A DNA stretch of 64,000 nucleotides from Microbacterium faecale (GCF_014640975.1 NZ_BMHO01000003.1:1-64000), one strand, 5' to 3'. Positions 53,813-62,443 are shown, counted from the stretch's first letter. The notes: generated from the sequence alone by a model not told the origin. Numbers and translations: made by a program.

Positions 53813-56542
53813 TTGCTTTTGGGCCGGCACGCCGAGTGCCGCCGGGGCGAGCATCTGCTGGGTGAGGCGAGGGCCGGGCACAGCGGGGCGCTTGTGGTGC
53901 GCGGCGAGGCCGGCATCGGCAAAACCGCCGTCTTGGAGTTCCTGCAGACGAAAGCCGAGGAACTCGACTTCCGCATCGAGACGTCGACAGGTATCGAGGC
54001 CGAGATGCAGTTCGCCTATGCGGGTCTGCATCAGGTGTGTGCTCCCCTTTTCGGCCAGATATCCACGCTGCCGGAGCCGCAGCAGCTGGCTCTCAGCGTC
54101 GCGCTCGGTCGCGACGCCGGTTCAGCGCCCGACAGGTTCTTGGTGGGTCTGGCAACTCTCGGGCTATTCTCCGAGGCAGCTGAGAAGAACGGTCTGCTGT
54201 GTCTCGTCGACGACGCCCAGTGGCTCGACCCGGCCTCGGCGGAAGTTCTCGCCTTCGTCGCGCGGCGGATCGAGGCTGAGCGTGTGGCCATGGTGTTCAG
54301 TGTTCGCGACGGCGAGGCGGGAGGCGCGGTCTTCGCCGGTCTGCCCGAAATGCATCTGAGGAGACTCGGCGACGCGGATGCTCGGCTGCTGCTGAGTTCG
54401 GTCGTCCCGGCACCCATCGACGACGACGTGCGGGAACGGATCATCGCCGAAGCCCGCGGCAACCCGCTCGCCCTGGTGGAGCTTCCCTCTCGCACCCCGC
54501 CGCCCCGGCTGGCGGGCGGGTTCCAGGAGCCCGATCTCTCTGACGTCTCCGTACGCGTACAGACGGAGTACCGGAATCGAGTACAGGGGCTCCCCGAAGA
54601 CAGTCAGACGCTGCTGCTGATCGCCGCCGCCGACCCCACAGGGGACCCGGATCTGCTCTGGCACGCCGCCGGACACGCCGGCATCGCTCCCAGGTCGGCG
54701 GCCGCAGTCGAGGCGGTGGGTCTGTTGGAGATCGGCGCCCGGGTGCGCTTCCGCCATCCCCTCGCCCGATCAGCCGTCTATCGCACTACGGACGCGGCCG
54801 ACCGGCGGCGCGCCCACGCAGCTCTGGCGGCTGTCACCGACCCGGCATCTGAGCCGGATCGCCGAGCCTGGCATGCGGCCCAGGCGACCTCCGGGCTTGA
54901 CGAGCGCGTCGCCGGGGAGCTGGAGAGATCGGCCACCCGTGCCAGAGCGCGCGGAGGCTACGCGGCAGCCGGAGCGTTCATGCTGCGAGCGACGCAGCTG
55001 ACACCAGATCCGGCGGCTCGGGCAGGACGCGCCCTCGAGGCGGCACATGCCGTGCACGAGTCGGGTGCGTCTGGCACCGCGCTCGATCTGCTCGATACGG
55101 CTGAAGCGGGCCCGCTCGACGACTTCCAGCGTGCGCGCTTGGCGCTGCTGCGGGCGCAGATCGCCTTCTACTTGAGCCGAGATCCCAACGTCCCGGAGAT
55201 GCTCCTGCGTGTCGCACACGACATGGCACCTTTCGATCCGGACCTTGCCCACCAGACGCATCTTCGCGCCCTTGATACGGCACTCGTCCTCGGTGGTCCG
55301 ACGTGGCAAACTGTCGCCGAGGCCGCCCTCGCGGACCACTCGCTCACGAACGCCGTCCGACCGGTTGACCGCCTGCTCTTCGCGCTATCGGCAACGATGA
55401 TCCGAGGGTTCGCCGCCGGCGTTCCCCCGCTCCGCGATGCATTGCGAGCGCTGTGCGATGCCGACCCTTCCGATACCCCGACACCGCGTTACCGGTCCTG
55501 GCTCTGGCTGGCGGCACGCACTGCTGTCGGCATCCTCGACGACGACCTCGCCTATCGACTCGCGGAGGCAAACGTCCTATCGGCTCGAGCAGACGGTGCT
55601 CTGACCGGTCTCGCCAGCGCGCTCAACATCCACGCCAACATCCTGGCGCTCGGAGGCGAGCTCACCCGGGCCGGCGAGATGGCAGGGCGATCGATCACGA
55701 TCGCGGAATCCACCGGCGGAGTGCCGATGCGCCAATCCGAGACCATCGTTGCCGCATGGCGAGGTGACGCTGACACCGTGGCCAGGCTGCGAGAGCTCAC
55801 GTTGCGGGACCCCAGTGCTCCCCCGGAAGGAACGGAGGTCGCACTGGCCGCATACGCGACCGCTGTGGTGCACAACGCCCTCGGCGAGTACGAGAAGGCG
55901 CAGCAAGCCGCGGCGATCACCTGCGAGTGCGTCGCACTGTCGCTGAGCAGCGTCGGCCTGGCCGAAATGATCGAGGCGTCGACTCGAGCCGGCGACCCGC
56001 ACAGCGCCGCCTGGGCCCTTGAGGAGCTGAGCACCCGTGCGGACGCCAGCGACACCCCGTGGGCTCGCGGCCTAGAGGCTCGCTCGCGTGCGCTCACGCT
56101 CTCCGGCGAGTCGGCTGAACCTCACTATCGCGCCGCGATTGAGTATCTCGAGGCCTCACGACTGACCGGCGAAGCGGCGCGGGCTCACCTCGTCTACGGG
56201 GAATGGCTGCGTCGCGCGGGGCGCCGCCAGCAAGCCCGGGATGAGCTGCGGGTAGCGCACGACCTCCTCTCGCGCATCGGTGCGGACGCCTTCGCCGCGC
56301 GAGCGGCGAAAGAGCTCCGTGCGACCGGTGAACACCCACGTCGTCGTACGACGCCATCGACCGGTGAACTCACCGCCCATGAACTGCAGGTCGCGAGGCA
56401 GGTGGCCACCGGCGCCACTTCCAGGGAAGTGGGTGCGCAGCTGTTCCTGAGCCCACGCACGATCGAGGCCCACCTGCGGAACATCTACCGCAAGCTCGGG
56501 ATCAGTTCGCGTCGCGAGCTGCGAGGCATCCGGCTGTCCTGA
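53813..56542 (+). CDS. LAL-type LuxR family regulator (large ATP-binding)
   Basis: A 909-residue STAND regulator of the MalT/LAL type. The first 40 residues carry the P-loop (VRGEAGIGKTAVLEFL, 29-45), the Walker B is LCLVDDAQWLDPASAEVLAF near 138, and a long helical repeat region (about 300-830) leads to a C-terminal LuxR HTH (ELTAHELQVARQVATGATSREVGAQLF, near 845-909). The start is TTG 53813: GGAAGGAG lies 8 nt upstream and the family usually begins LLLGR. The longer frame is an antisense shadow of the hydrolase gene. It is divergent from the hydrolase gene. Target and ligand are unknown. Confidence 0.9.
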   Translation: MLLGRHAECRRGEHLLGEARAGHSGALVVRGEAGIGKTAVLEFLQTKAEELDFRIETSTGIEAEMQFAYAGLHQVCAPLFGQISTLPEPQQLALSVALGRDAGSAPDRFLVGLATLGLFSEAAEKNGLLCLVDDAQWLDPASAEVLAFVARRIEAERVAMVFSVRDGEAGGAVFAGLPEMHLRRLGDADARLLLSSVVPAPIDDDVRERIIAEARGNPLALVELPSRTPPPRLAGGFQEPDLSDVSVRVQTEYRNRVQGLPEDSQTLLLIAAADPTGDPDLLWHAAGHAGIAPRSAAAVEAVGLLEIGARVRFRHPLARSAVYRTTDAADRRRAHAALAAVTDPASEPDRRAWHAAQATSGLDERVAGELERSATRARARGGYAAAGAFMLRATQLTPDPAARAGRALEAAHAVHESGASGTALDLLDTAEAGPLDDFQRARLALLRAQIAFYLSRDPNVPEMLLRVAHDMAPFDPDLAHQTHLRALDTALVLGGPTWQTVAEAALADHSLTNAVRPVDRLLFALSATMIRGFAAGVPPLRDALRALCDADPSDTPTPRYRSWLWLAARTAVGILDDDLAYRLAEANVLSARADGALTGLASALNIHANILALGGELTRAGEMAGRSITIAESTGGVPMRQSETIVAAWRGDADTVARLRELTLRDPSAPPEGTEVALAAYATAVVHNALGEYEKAQQAAAITCECVALSLSSVGLAEMIEASTRAGDPHSAAWALEELSTRADASDTPWARGLEARSRALTLSGESAEPHYRAAIEYLEASRLTGEAARAHLVYGEWLRRAGRRQQARDELRVAHDLLSRIGADAFAARAAKELRATGEHPRRRTTPSTGELTAHELQVARQVATGATSREVGAQLFLSPRTIEAHLRNIYRKLGISSRRELRGIRLS

Positions 56543-56554
56543 AGGCACAAGGCG

Positions 56555-56585
56555 CGGCCAGCGGAGCACATCGCGCCGCTGGCCG
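56555..56585 (+). terminator. hairpin after LAL regulator
   Basis: A perfect 10-bp stem CGGCCAGCGG / CCGCTGGCCG with an 11-nt loop lies 13 nt after the stop codon of the regulator gene. There is no T run. Confidence 0.6.
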
Positions 56586-56690
56586 AGAACGCCTGCAAAC
56601 AGCGTGGCATCTCTTTTCCGTCATCGGCGCATCCTCAGTTCACGCTACGTCGTCGGAACAACGTCAAGCGTGCGAGGAACCTCCGATCCG
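56586..56690. other. intergenic tract with a degenerate MerR-type dyad
   Basis: Here a degenerate copy of the regulon promoter occurs on the minus strand around 56645-56675: TTGACG, dyad ACGTTGT/ACGACGT, TGAACT. No gene follows it on the minus strand, so it is a relic or drives an unseen RNA. Confidence 0.35.
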
Positions 56691-57269
56691 TCAGAGGGGC
56701 TGACTGAAGGAGCCTTCCGTGGCCAGCTCCAGCAACAGGCGGCGGGCCGCGGCGATGCTCGACTCATCTTCGCCCCCCTGCAGTACCGCGGCCACCACCC
56801 CCTCCGTTGCCCGGCGAACAATCTGGATGCGCTCAGCGCTCAGCCCGTCAGCCGCGAGCTGTTCGCTCCACCATGCGTCGTACTCCTCAAGGAGAGCGGC
56901 GATCGCAGGGATCGCGGACAGCCCGTTCCAATTGGCTGCCGCAGCGAAGTCACGCGCCGCCGCCGCGTCGGCGCCCCCTTTGCAAAGCGCGCGAACGTAG
57001 GCCCGCAGCATCTTCCCCGGATGATTCTCCGACAGGTCGAGTTCGGCGACGACTGCCTCTCGGAGCTGCTCAGACATGTCCTTCACGACGGCGACGAACA
57101 GTTGATCACGATTACCGAAATGGTGAATCAGCCCACTCTTCGAGACCCCAGCGCTCTCCGCGATCTCTGCGATCGTCACACGAGTGCCCCGGTCGAGGAT
57201 CGCGTGCATCGCCGCGTCGAGGACCGCCCGGCGGGTGCGCTCGGTGTTGCGCTTCTGCGGCTCTGCCAT
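56691..57269 (-). CDS. TetR family transcriptional regulator
   Basis: A 192-residue regulator. The N-terminal HTH is TRRAVLDAAMHAILDRGTRVTIAEIAESAGVSKSGLIHHFGNRDQL in the usual TetR pattern (about 12-57), followed by a helical ligand-binding domain. ATG 57269 follows GGGGGA. A small GACC-ATCC-GGTC dyad sits just upstream and is probably the operator. It diverges from the DUF4260-like gene, which has a MerR-type promoter. Confidence 0.9.
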   Translation of the reverse strand: MAEPQKRNTERTRRAVLDAAMHAILDRGTRVTIAEIAESAGVSKSGLIHHFGNRDQLFVAVVKDMSEQLREAVVAELDLSENHPGKMLRAYVRALCKGGADAAAARDFAAAANWNGLSAIPAIAALLEEYDAWWSEQLAADGLSAERIQIVRRATEGVVAAVLQGGEDESSIAAARRLLLELATEGSFSQPL

Positions 57270-57297
57270 GGATCCCCCGTCTTCGTTCGGCTCAACT

Positions 57298-57309
57298 GAC
57301 CATCCGGTC
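57298..57309. promoter_or_regulatory. probable TetR operator
   Basis: GACC-ATCC-GGTC (57298-57309) is a symmetric element just downstream of a TAGAAT -10-like hexamer on the minus strand. Its location suggests autorepression of the TetR gene. Confidence 0.5.
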
Positions 57310-57368
57310 GATTCTAAGCTCATCTCACGGCGTGAATCGTCTCGCGACCAGCAGTCGCTACGGGAGTC

Positions 57369-57399
57369 TTGACTCCGTGCCAGGAACAGGGTGTGGGAT
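57369..57399 (+). promoter_or_regulatory. MerR-type promoter F (DUF4260-like gene)
   Basis: Plus strand: -35 TTGACT (57369-57374), a 19-nt spacer with dyad ACTCCGT-N7-ACAGGGT (5 of 7 pairs), and -10 TGGGAT (57394-57399). The -10 ends 7 nt before ATG, so the message is leaderless. Confidence 0.7.
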
Positions 57400-57406
57400 A
57401 GACGGC

Positions 57407-57814
57407 ATGAGCCAGCACACATACGGCAAGAGCGTCGCGACCGTCCAGCGCCTCGAGAACGGCGCCATCGCGGCCGCCATCGTCATCGCCGTCATCGCCG
57501 CGGGACAGCCGTGGTGGTGGCTGGCCGCCGCCTTTCTCGCCTTCGACCTCTCCGCCCTCGGCTACACGGGCAGCCCACGCTTGGGGGCACTCCTCTACAA
57601 CGCCGTGCACAACTACACCGCACCGGCGATCCTGATGGTGGTGTACGCGGGCTTCCTGCTCGGCGGGCAGGATCTATCCTGGCTCGCTCTCAGCGCCGCC
57701 TGCTGGGCGTTCCATGTCGCCGTCGATCGAGCGCTCGGGTACGGACTCAAGCTGCACGACTTCGCACACACTCATCTCGGCCGAATCGGACGCCGCGCGA
57801 CCGCTCAGCGGTGA
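57407..57814 (+). CDS. small membrane protein, DUF4260-like
   Basis: A 135-residue integral membrane protein with about four helices, Trp-rich in the first (GQPWWWLAAAFLAFDL) and ending with HVAVDRALGYGLKLHDFAHTHLGRIG, which is characteristic of DUF4260 proteins. Start ATG 57407 is leaderless: the -10 of promoter F ends 7 nt upstream. The stop codon lies 11 bp from that of the convergent poxB gene. Its role is unknown; context suggests a MerR-regulated envelope function. Confidence 0.75.
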   Translation: MSQHTYGKSVATVQRLENGAIAAAIVIAVIAAGQPWWWLAAAFLAFDLSALGYTGSPRLGALLYNAVHNYTAPAILMVVYAGFLLGGQDLSWLALSAACWAFHVAVDRALGYGLKLHDFAHTHLGRIGRRATAQR

Positions 57815-57825
57815 TGGCAGACAGC

Positions 57826-59547
57826 TCATAACAGCAGGCGCCAGTTCGCGCGGGCGAGGTCGAGCAGCTCGTCTCCTCGACCCGACATGACCGTGCGAAT
57901 CGCGTACAGCGCGAGCCCCTTCACGTGGGCGGCTTCGATCGCCGGGGGCATCGACAGCTCCTGCCGCTCGGTCACGACGTCGAGCAGAGCAGGACCGTCG
58001 TGGGCGAGCACCTCACGCACCGCTTCAGGGAGGTCCTCGCTGTTCTCCACCCGGCGCGCGTAGATGCCCATGGCCTCGGCGATCGCCGCGAAGCTGGGAT
58101 TCGCGAGCCCGGTGCCGTACGGGACCAAACCGGCGGCCTTCATCTCGAGCTCGATGAAGTTGAGCGACGAGTTGTTCATCACGATCGTCTTGACCGGCAG
58201 ACGGTTCTGCGTGAGAGTCAGCAGCTCGCCCAGCATCATCGCGAGGCCCCCGTCACCAGCGAGCGCGACGACCTGGCGGTCCGGATGCGCCACCTGCGCG
58301 CCGATCCCGTGCATGAGCGCGTTCGCCATGGAACCGTGCGTGAAGGAGCCAATCAGTCGCCGTTCCTCGGTCATGGAGAGATATCTCGCCGCCCACACCG
58401 TGGGCGAGCCGACATCCGCGGTGAAGATCGCGTCGCCCGCCCCGTGCTCATCCAGGAGCCGGGCGAGGTACTGCGGATGGATGGCTCGACCGGCCTTCGT
58501 GGGGACCGCCAGGTCGTCGAGCTTCGCCCGTGTCTTGCGATAGTGCGCCGTGGCATCGGCGAGGTGTCCGCGGTCCTTCTCCGCGAGCCACGGCAGGAGC
58601 GCCGCGGACGTCGCGCCGACGTCTCCGACGAGACCGAGGTCGAGCGGATGTCGCTTGCCCAGCTGCGCACCGCGGATGTCGACCTGGATGGTCGTGGCGC
58701 GCTCGGGATAGAACTGCTCGTATGGGAAGTCGCTGCCGAGCACCAGCACGGCATCCGCCGTCTCCATCGCCCGATAGCCCGAGGCGAAGCCGAGCAGACC
58801 CGTCATGCCGACGTCGAATGGGTTGTCGTACTCGATGAACTCCTTACCCCGCAGTGCGTGCACGATCGGTGCGCCCAGTCGGTCAGCCAACGCGATCACC
58901 TCGTCGTGCGCACCTTCCACTCCCGCGCCGGCGAGGATCGTCACGCTCTTGGCTTCGTTCAGCAAGGTCGCGGCTCGTTCGAGCTCAGCGCCGCTCGGCA
59001 CGACCACGGGCTTGGTTCGCTCGATCACGACGGTGCGGTCATCAGCGATGTCAGCCAGCGCGACGTCTCCGGGGATCACCAGCACGGCGACGCCGCGCTT
59101 CTCGATCGCCGCACGCATCGCGATCTCGAGCAGACGCGGCATCTGGCGAGGATCGGCGACATACTCGACATAGACGCTGCACTCGCGGAAGAGCTCCTGC
59201 GGGTGGGTCTCCTGAAAGTAGCCCGTGCCGATCTCGTTCGTGGGGATGTGCGCCGCGATCGCGAGCACGGGTACCCGTGAGCGGTTCGCGTCGTACAAAC
59301 CGTTGATCAGGTGGAGGTTGCCGGGCCCGCAGGATCCTGCGACGACCGCAAGCTGCCCGGTCGTCGCCGCATCCGCCGCCGCAGCGAACGCCGCGGACTC
59401 CTCGTGACGGACGAGGACCCATCGGATCGCGCCGTTCTTGCGCAAGGCATCTGTGAAGCCGTTCAGCGAATCTCCTGGGAGGCCGTAGACGCGGTCGATC
59501 CCGTTGGCGTGCAGAGCCTTGACGATGTTCTCAGCGACGGTGGACAT
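57826..59547 (-). CDS. poxB: pyruvate dehydrogenase (quinone), pyruvate oxidase
   Basis: A 573-residue thiamine pyrophosphate enzyme that decarboxylates pyruvate to acetate and CO2 and passes electrons to quinone at the membrane. The conserved cofactor-activating Glu is in RHEESAAF (49-50), with GPGNLHLINGLYDAN following, and the TPP/Mg motif is GDGGLAM ... NN at about 432-460. The C-terminal tail of about 25 residues could mediate membrane contact as in E. coli PoxB. AGGA precedes ATG 59547. It lies under MerR-type promoter G, about 190 nt upstream, with a short leader ORF between. Confidence 0.94.
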   Translation of the reverse strand: MSTVAENIVKALHANGIDRVYGLPGDSLNGFTDALRKNGAIRWVLVRHEESAAFAAAADAATTGQLAVVAGSCGPGNLHLINGLYDANRSRVPVLAIAAHIPTNEIGTGYFQETHPQELFRECSVYVEYVADPRQMPRLLEIAMRAAIEKRGVAVLVIPGDVALADIADDRTVVIERTKPVVVPSGAELERAATLLNEAKSVTILAGAGVEGAHDEVIALADRLGAPIVHALRGKEFIEYDNPFDVGMTGLLGFASGYRAMETADAVLVLGSDFPYEQFYPERATTIQVDIRGAQLGKRHPLDLGLVGDVGATSAALLPWLAEKDRGHLADATAHYRKTRAKLDDLAVPTKAGRAIHPQYLARLLDEHGAGDAIFTADVGSPTVWAARYLSMTEERRLIGSFTHGSMANALMHGIGAQVAHPDRQVVALAGDGGLAMMLGELLTLTQNRLPVKTIVMNNSSLNFIELEMKAAGLVPYGTGLANPSFAAIAEAMGIYARRVENSEDLPEAVREVLAHDGPALLDVVTERQELSMPPAIEAAHVKGLALYAIRTVMSGRGDELLDLARANWRLLL

Positions 59548-59592
59548 GTGCAGCTGGTCCTTTCAGGGAGGGTGGCGGGCGCCACGCGGGGG

Positions 59593-59682
59593 TCAAGGAT
59601 GCCGATCGTCCGGCGCTGAGCCGAGGAGGGTCCCCGCGACTCCCGCAATGGCGAGCAAGAACTCCCCGACGTCAACGTGCAT
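59593..59682 (-). CDS. possible 29-aa leader peptide upstream of poxB
   Basis: A short frame starting ATG 59682, with GGAGG at a spacing of 5 nt, encodes a 29-residue peptide with one hydrophobic run (FLLAIAGVAGTLL). It lies in the predicted 5' leader of poxB between promoter G and the gene. The ribosome site is unusually good for a random frame. It may be a small membrane peptide or an attenuating leader, but there is no coding evidence beyond the site. Confidence 0.35.
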   Translation of the reverse strand: MHVDVGEFLLAIAGVAGTLLGSAPDDRHP

Positions 59683-59744
59683 CGCAGCCTCCGCGCAAAT
59701 CAGACATGGGTTCTCTCTCGGATGGTCAAGATCGAGATGTACCG

Positions 59745-59775
59745 AGTAAAGACCGTGTGCCAACCACAGGGTCAA
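59745..59775 (-). promoter_or_regulatory. MerR-type promoter G (poxB)
   Basis: On the minus strand: -35 TTGACC (59775-59770), 19-nt spacer with ACCCTGT-N7-ACACGGT, and -10 TTTACT (59750-59745). It points at poxB. Confidence 0.78.
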
Positions 59776-59825
59776 GAGAAGCTGCGATCAGTGTCGATGT
59801 CGGTGAACTCGGCCGGGCCAGTCGG

Positions 59826-59856
59826 TTGAGTCTGTGGCGACCACAGGGTCTTTAAT
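59826..59856 (+). promoter_or_regulatory. MerR-type promoter H (SDR gene)
   Basis: Plus strand: -35 TTGAGT (59826-59831), 19-nt spacer containing the dyad CTGTGG-CGA-CCACAG, and -10 TTTAAT (59851-59856), 5 of 6 to consensus. It is back to back with promoter G. Confidence 0.78.
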
Positions 59857-59906
59857 CGGCGTACCGGCGCCACACGGGCGTTACGGAGGATAACGGGAGG
59901 TTCGTC

Positions 59907-60680
59907 ATGACCACGCCACATCAGCGCGTCGCCATCATCACGGGCGCGGGAAGCACGCAGGGCATCGGGTTCGCGGCAGCCCGTCTGCTTGGCGGCGCCG
60001 GAAATCGAGTCGTGATCACGTCGACGACGGATCGCATCTTCCAACGGGTCGCAGAACTGCGTGACCTCGGGATCCGGGCGGAAGGAGTGGTCGCCGATCT
60101 CACCGACCAGGCCGGCGCGAAGGCCGTCGTCGCGCGTGCATCGAACTCGTTCGGCGGCGTGGACATTCTCGTCAACAACGCCGGGATGACGGCCGTATCC
60201 GACTCGTACGCTTCCGGCGCGATCCGAGGAACGTTCATCGACCATTGGCATGCCTCGCTCGAGCGGAACCTGACGACGACCTTCCTGATGACCCGCATGG
60301 TCGTCGGCTTCATGCAGGCCGCCGGCTACGGCCGAATCGTCAACGTGTCATCGGTATCAGGGCCCGTCGCGGCATACGGCGGCGACGACGCCTACCACGC
60401 GGCGAAAGCCGGCATCCTCGGGCTGACGCGCTCAACTGCGCTCGACACGGCACCACACGGCATCACCGTGAACGCCGTCGCTCCGGGGTGGATCGACACC
60501 GCATCCGCCTCCAATCGCGAACGGCGGATGGGCGCCGCCACGCCCGTCGGCCGGTCCGGCACTGCAGACGAGGTGGCGTACGTGATCGCGTCCCTCGCAG
60601 GGGAGGGCGCGTCATACATCACCGGTCAGCTCATCACGATCGACGGAGCCAACTCCATCAGCGAAGAGCGCGGGCACTGA
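59907..60680 (+). CDS. short-chain dehydrogenase/reductase
   Basis: A 257-residue classical SDR with TGAGSTQGIG near 13, NNAG near 90, Ser in NVSSVSG (148-149) and the catalytic pair Tyr163 and Lys167 (YHAAK). GGGAGG precedes ATG 59907. It follows MerR-type promoter H. The reaction is NAD(P)-dependent reduction or oxidation of a carbonyl or alcohol, possibly of a 3-oxoacyl type; the substrate is unknown. A terminator hairpin follows. Confidence 0.9.
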   Translation: MTTPHQRVAIITGAGSTQGIGFAAARLLGGAGNRVVITSTTDRIFQRVAELRDLGIRAEGVVADLTDQAGAKAVVARASNSFGGVDILVNNAGMTAVSDSYASGAIRGTFIDHWHASLERNLTTTFLMTRMVVGFMQAAGYGRIVNVSSVSGPVAAYGGDDAYHAAKAGILGLTRSTALDTAPHGITVNAVAPGWIDTASASNRERRMGAATPVGRSGTADEVAYVIASLAGEGASYITGQLITIDGANSISEERGH

Positions 60681-60688
60681 AGACGCCA

Positions 60689-60709
60689 CGCCGCCGGGAG
60701 CCGGCGGCG
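60689..60709. terminator. bidirectional hairpin between SDR and merR2
   Basis: A perfect 9-bp stem CGCCGCCGG / CCGGCGGCG with a 3-nt loop lies between the convergent SDR and merR2 genes. Confidence 0.75.
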
Positions 60710-60733
60710 CTCAGGCGGGCGCGAGGCGGTAGG

Positions 60734-61516
60734 TCACCGTGCGAGCACAGGTGCCTGGGACGGATCGTCCCCCATGCCATCGGCCCGAGCCTCCAGCAGG
60801 TCGTACGCGGCCCGGCTCGCGCGCTCGAGCACGTCCCGCTGAGCCGGGTTGTAGAACTCAGCGACCGCTTCTGAGAGCGTCTTCCGCACGACGCTCTCGC
60901 TTCTCGACATATGCTCGGACTGATTCCGAAGCCAGGGATACTCTGTCAGATTCTGCACGAAGATCGGCGCGATACGTCGCACGAGGCGTTCACGACTCGC
61001 CTCATCAGCGTCCGGCGGGAGGAGCCGAACCTGTGCGCCGATGTGATCGATCGTCTCGTCGGCCTCCGCCATCCGTCGCAGGTCTGCCATGGCCTGCTCG
61101 TCATAGAGCTGCCCGGAGATGTGCAAGAGCGAACGATCCGACTCCGGCAGCCGGGACGACACCGATTCGAACCCTGCCGGCGCATCAGCGGGAGCGTTCT
61201 CTCTCAGGATCGCGGCGAGGTCGGCCCGCGCGTGCTCAAGCCGCCCGATTCCCGCCACCAGCTTCACATCCAACTCACGCAGCACGTCCTGGCGGCCCTC
61301 ACCGTCGGCGCTCACCTCATTGATCCGTCCCAACGGCAGTCCCAGTTCCACGAGTCGCCGGATCTGGAGCAATCGCACGAGATGACGCACCCCGTACTGC
61401 TTGTATCCGTTGAACCTGCGTTCGGGCTCGTCGAGAAGCCCGACACGATGATAATGGCGGACGGTATTCACCGTCGTCGACGCGATGTTCGCGATCTCGC
61501 TCGTACTCCATGCCAT
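60734..61516 (-). CDS. MerR family transcriptional regulator (paralogue 2)
   Basis: A 260-residue MerR protein closely similar to the one at 51937-52698: the HTH is STSEIANIASTTVNTVRHYHRVGLL, followed by KQYGVRHLVRLLQIRRLVELG, then the same ordering of dimer helix, effector part (LLHISGQLYDEQ) and the YPWLRN segment. ATG 61516 is taken because GGAAGG lies about 8 nt upstream. It is a probable second activator of the same class of dyads, or a partner with a different ligand. The dyad at 61739-61755 lies upstream and may be its own operator. Confidence 0.9.
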   Translation of the reverse strand: MAWSTSEIANIASTTVNTVRHYHRVGLLDEPERRFNGYKQYGVRHLVRLLQIRRLVELGLPLGRINEVSADGEGRQDVLRELDVKLVAGIGRLEHARADLAAILRENAPADAPAGFESVSSRLPESDRSLLHISGQLYDEQAMADLRRMAEADETIDHIGAQVRLLPPDADEASRERLVRRIAPIFVQNLTEYPWLRNQSEHMSRSESVVRKTLSEAVAEFYNPAQRDVLERASRAAYDLLEARADGMGDDPSQAPVLAR

Positions 61517-61529
61517 GATGTGCCTTCCG

Positions 61530-61718
61530 TCAGGTGCGTCGCGGGGGTACACCCTTGGCCCGAAGACCGGCGATCAAGCTGCCCAGCGCGAGGATCGCAC
61601 TGACGCCGCTCTCCGCGGAGACATGACTCGCGCTCGAGGCAGCGGGACTCTTCCGCTCCGATCCGGCAGAAGCCGCGGAGATCGAGCGAACTCTCGTGAT
61701 GGCCGGGTACTCGCGCAT
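61530..61718 (-). CDS. possible 62-aa small protein upstream of merR2
   Basis: A short frame with ATG 61718 and AGAGGA 9 nt upstream ends 13 bp before merR2, so it could be co-transcribed. It is Ser/Ala-rich with a C-terminal hydrophobic run (VSAILALGSLIAGL). It has no recognisable domain and may be a chance frame. Confidence 0.3.
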   Translation of the reverse strand: MREYPAITRVRSISAASAGSERKSPAASSASHVSAESGVSAILALGSLIAGLRAKGVPPRRT

Positions 61719-61738
61719 GAGACGTTTCCTCTGGTCAA

Positions 61739-61755
61739 GACCGTTCTGCACGGTC
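61739..61755. promoter_or_regulatory. dyad upstream of merR2
   Basis: GACCGT-TCTGC-ACGGTC is a perfect 6-bp dyad similar to the regulon element, but no proper -35/-10 pair frames it. It may be an operator for merR2 autoregulation. Confidence 0.45.
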
Positions 61756-61952
61756 GGGGTGATGACGACAGGATCGCATCAGCGTGATCCGATTCGCGTC
61801 GGTGGAAGTTACCTACGTCGTTACCGTCCGGTACCGTGCCCTCCGCCAGCCCTCGTCCGGACAGGTGCGCAGCAGAGCGGACAGGGATGGCCGGTGCCTC
61901 CGAGAGTCGAATGATCGCGGGTCGACCCGCGCCGGGTCTGATCTGCGGAGGC
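61756..61952. other. gene-poor interval
   Basis: About 200 bp without a supported gene. It lies between the dyad upstream of merR2 and promoter J. Confidence 0.35.
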
Positions 61953-61983
61953 TTGACCTTGTCCTCGGCACATGGTGTGTGCT
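61953..61983 (+). promoter_or_regulatory. MerR-type promoter J (small membrane protein)
   Basis: Plus strand: -35 TTGACC (61953-61958), 19-nt spacer with ACCTTGT-N7-ACATGGT (6 of 7), and -10 TGTGCT (61978-61983). Confidence 0.7.
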
Positions 61984-62013
61984 GAGCGCCATCACGCTCG
62001 AAAGGAGATCAGA

Positions 62014-62250
62014 ATGATCATTCGCGCGATAGGGACCGTTCTGCTGGGCATCGGATTCGTGGCGCTCGCCACAGCGGCCTTCATCCGAGATCCCGCGGCG
62101 CTGGATGCCAACATCGGGGCCGGCGTGCTCACCCTCGCGGGCATTCCGCTCGGCGCGATCGGTCTCGCACTGACGATCGCGGCCGGCGCGTACGAGGCGT
62201 GGAAGAGGCGTGGGCGACGACGGCGAGGAGCGCGACGCCGAACGACTTGA
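62014..62250 (+). CDS. small membrane protein (78 aa)
   Basis: A 78-residue protein with two hydrophobic helices (about 4-22, and a second at about 34-58 interrupted by Pro) and a strongly basic tail of repeated Arg. AAAGGAG is 6 nt ahead of ATG 62014, which is better than the upstream frame start. It is the first gene after promoter J. The basic tail may bind the inner membrane or nucleic acid. A degenerate promoter copy (TTGACC, 62247-62252) overlaps its stop codon. Confidence 0.7.
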   Translation: MIIRAIGTVLLGIGFVALATAAFIRDPAALDANIGAGVLTLAGIPLGAIGLALTIAAGAYEAWKRRGRRRRGARRRTT

Positions 62251-62352
62251 CCTTGTGGCTGGGGCAGGGGTGGACGCGCTCGTCGTGGGCATCGCCGTCT
62301 CGGCGGCAGTGTTCGCTGTGATTCCCATGACCTGCAGGCCGACACTGTCGAT

Positions 62353-62383
62353 TTGACCGTGTTCCGACAACACCGTGTGTGAT
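62353..62383 (+). promoter_or_regulatory. MerR-type promoter L (ABC exporter)
   Basis: Plus strand: -35 TTGACC (62353-62358), 19-nt spacer with dyad GTGTT-N5-AACAC, and -10 TGTGAT (62378-62383). The start site would be about 55 nt before the ABC ATPase gene. Confidence 0.72.
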
Positions 62384-62443
62384 GGCACAGTCCATCTTCC
62401 GAGGCGACGGAAGCTCACCGCCGCGGCCGAACAGGAGATCCTT

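Noticed and set aside
62270..62356. A 28-codon hydrophobic frame between promoter copies
   Set aside because: The GTG start has its purine run directly against it and no spacing. It may be a small peptide but support is too weak to list as a gene.
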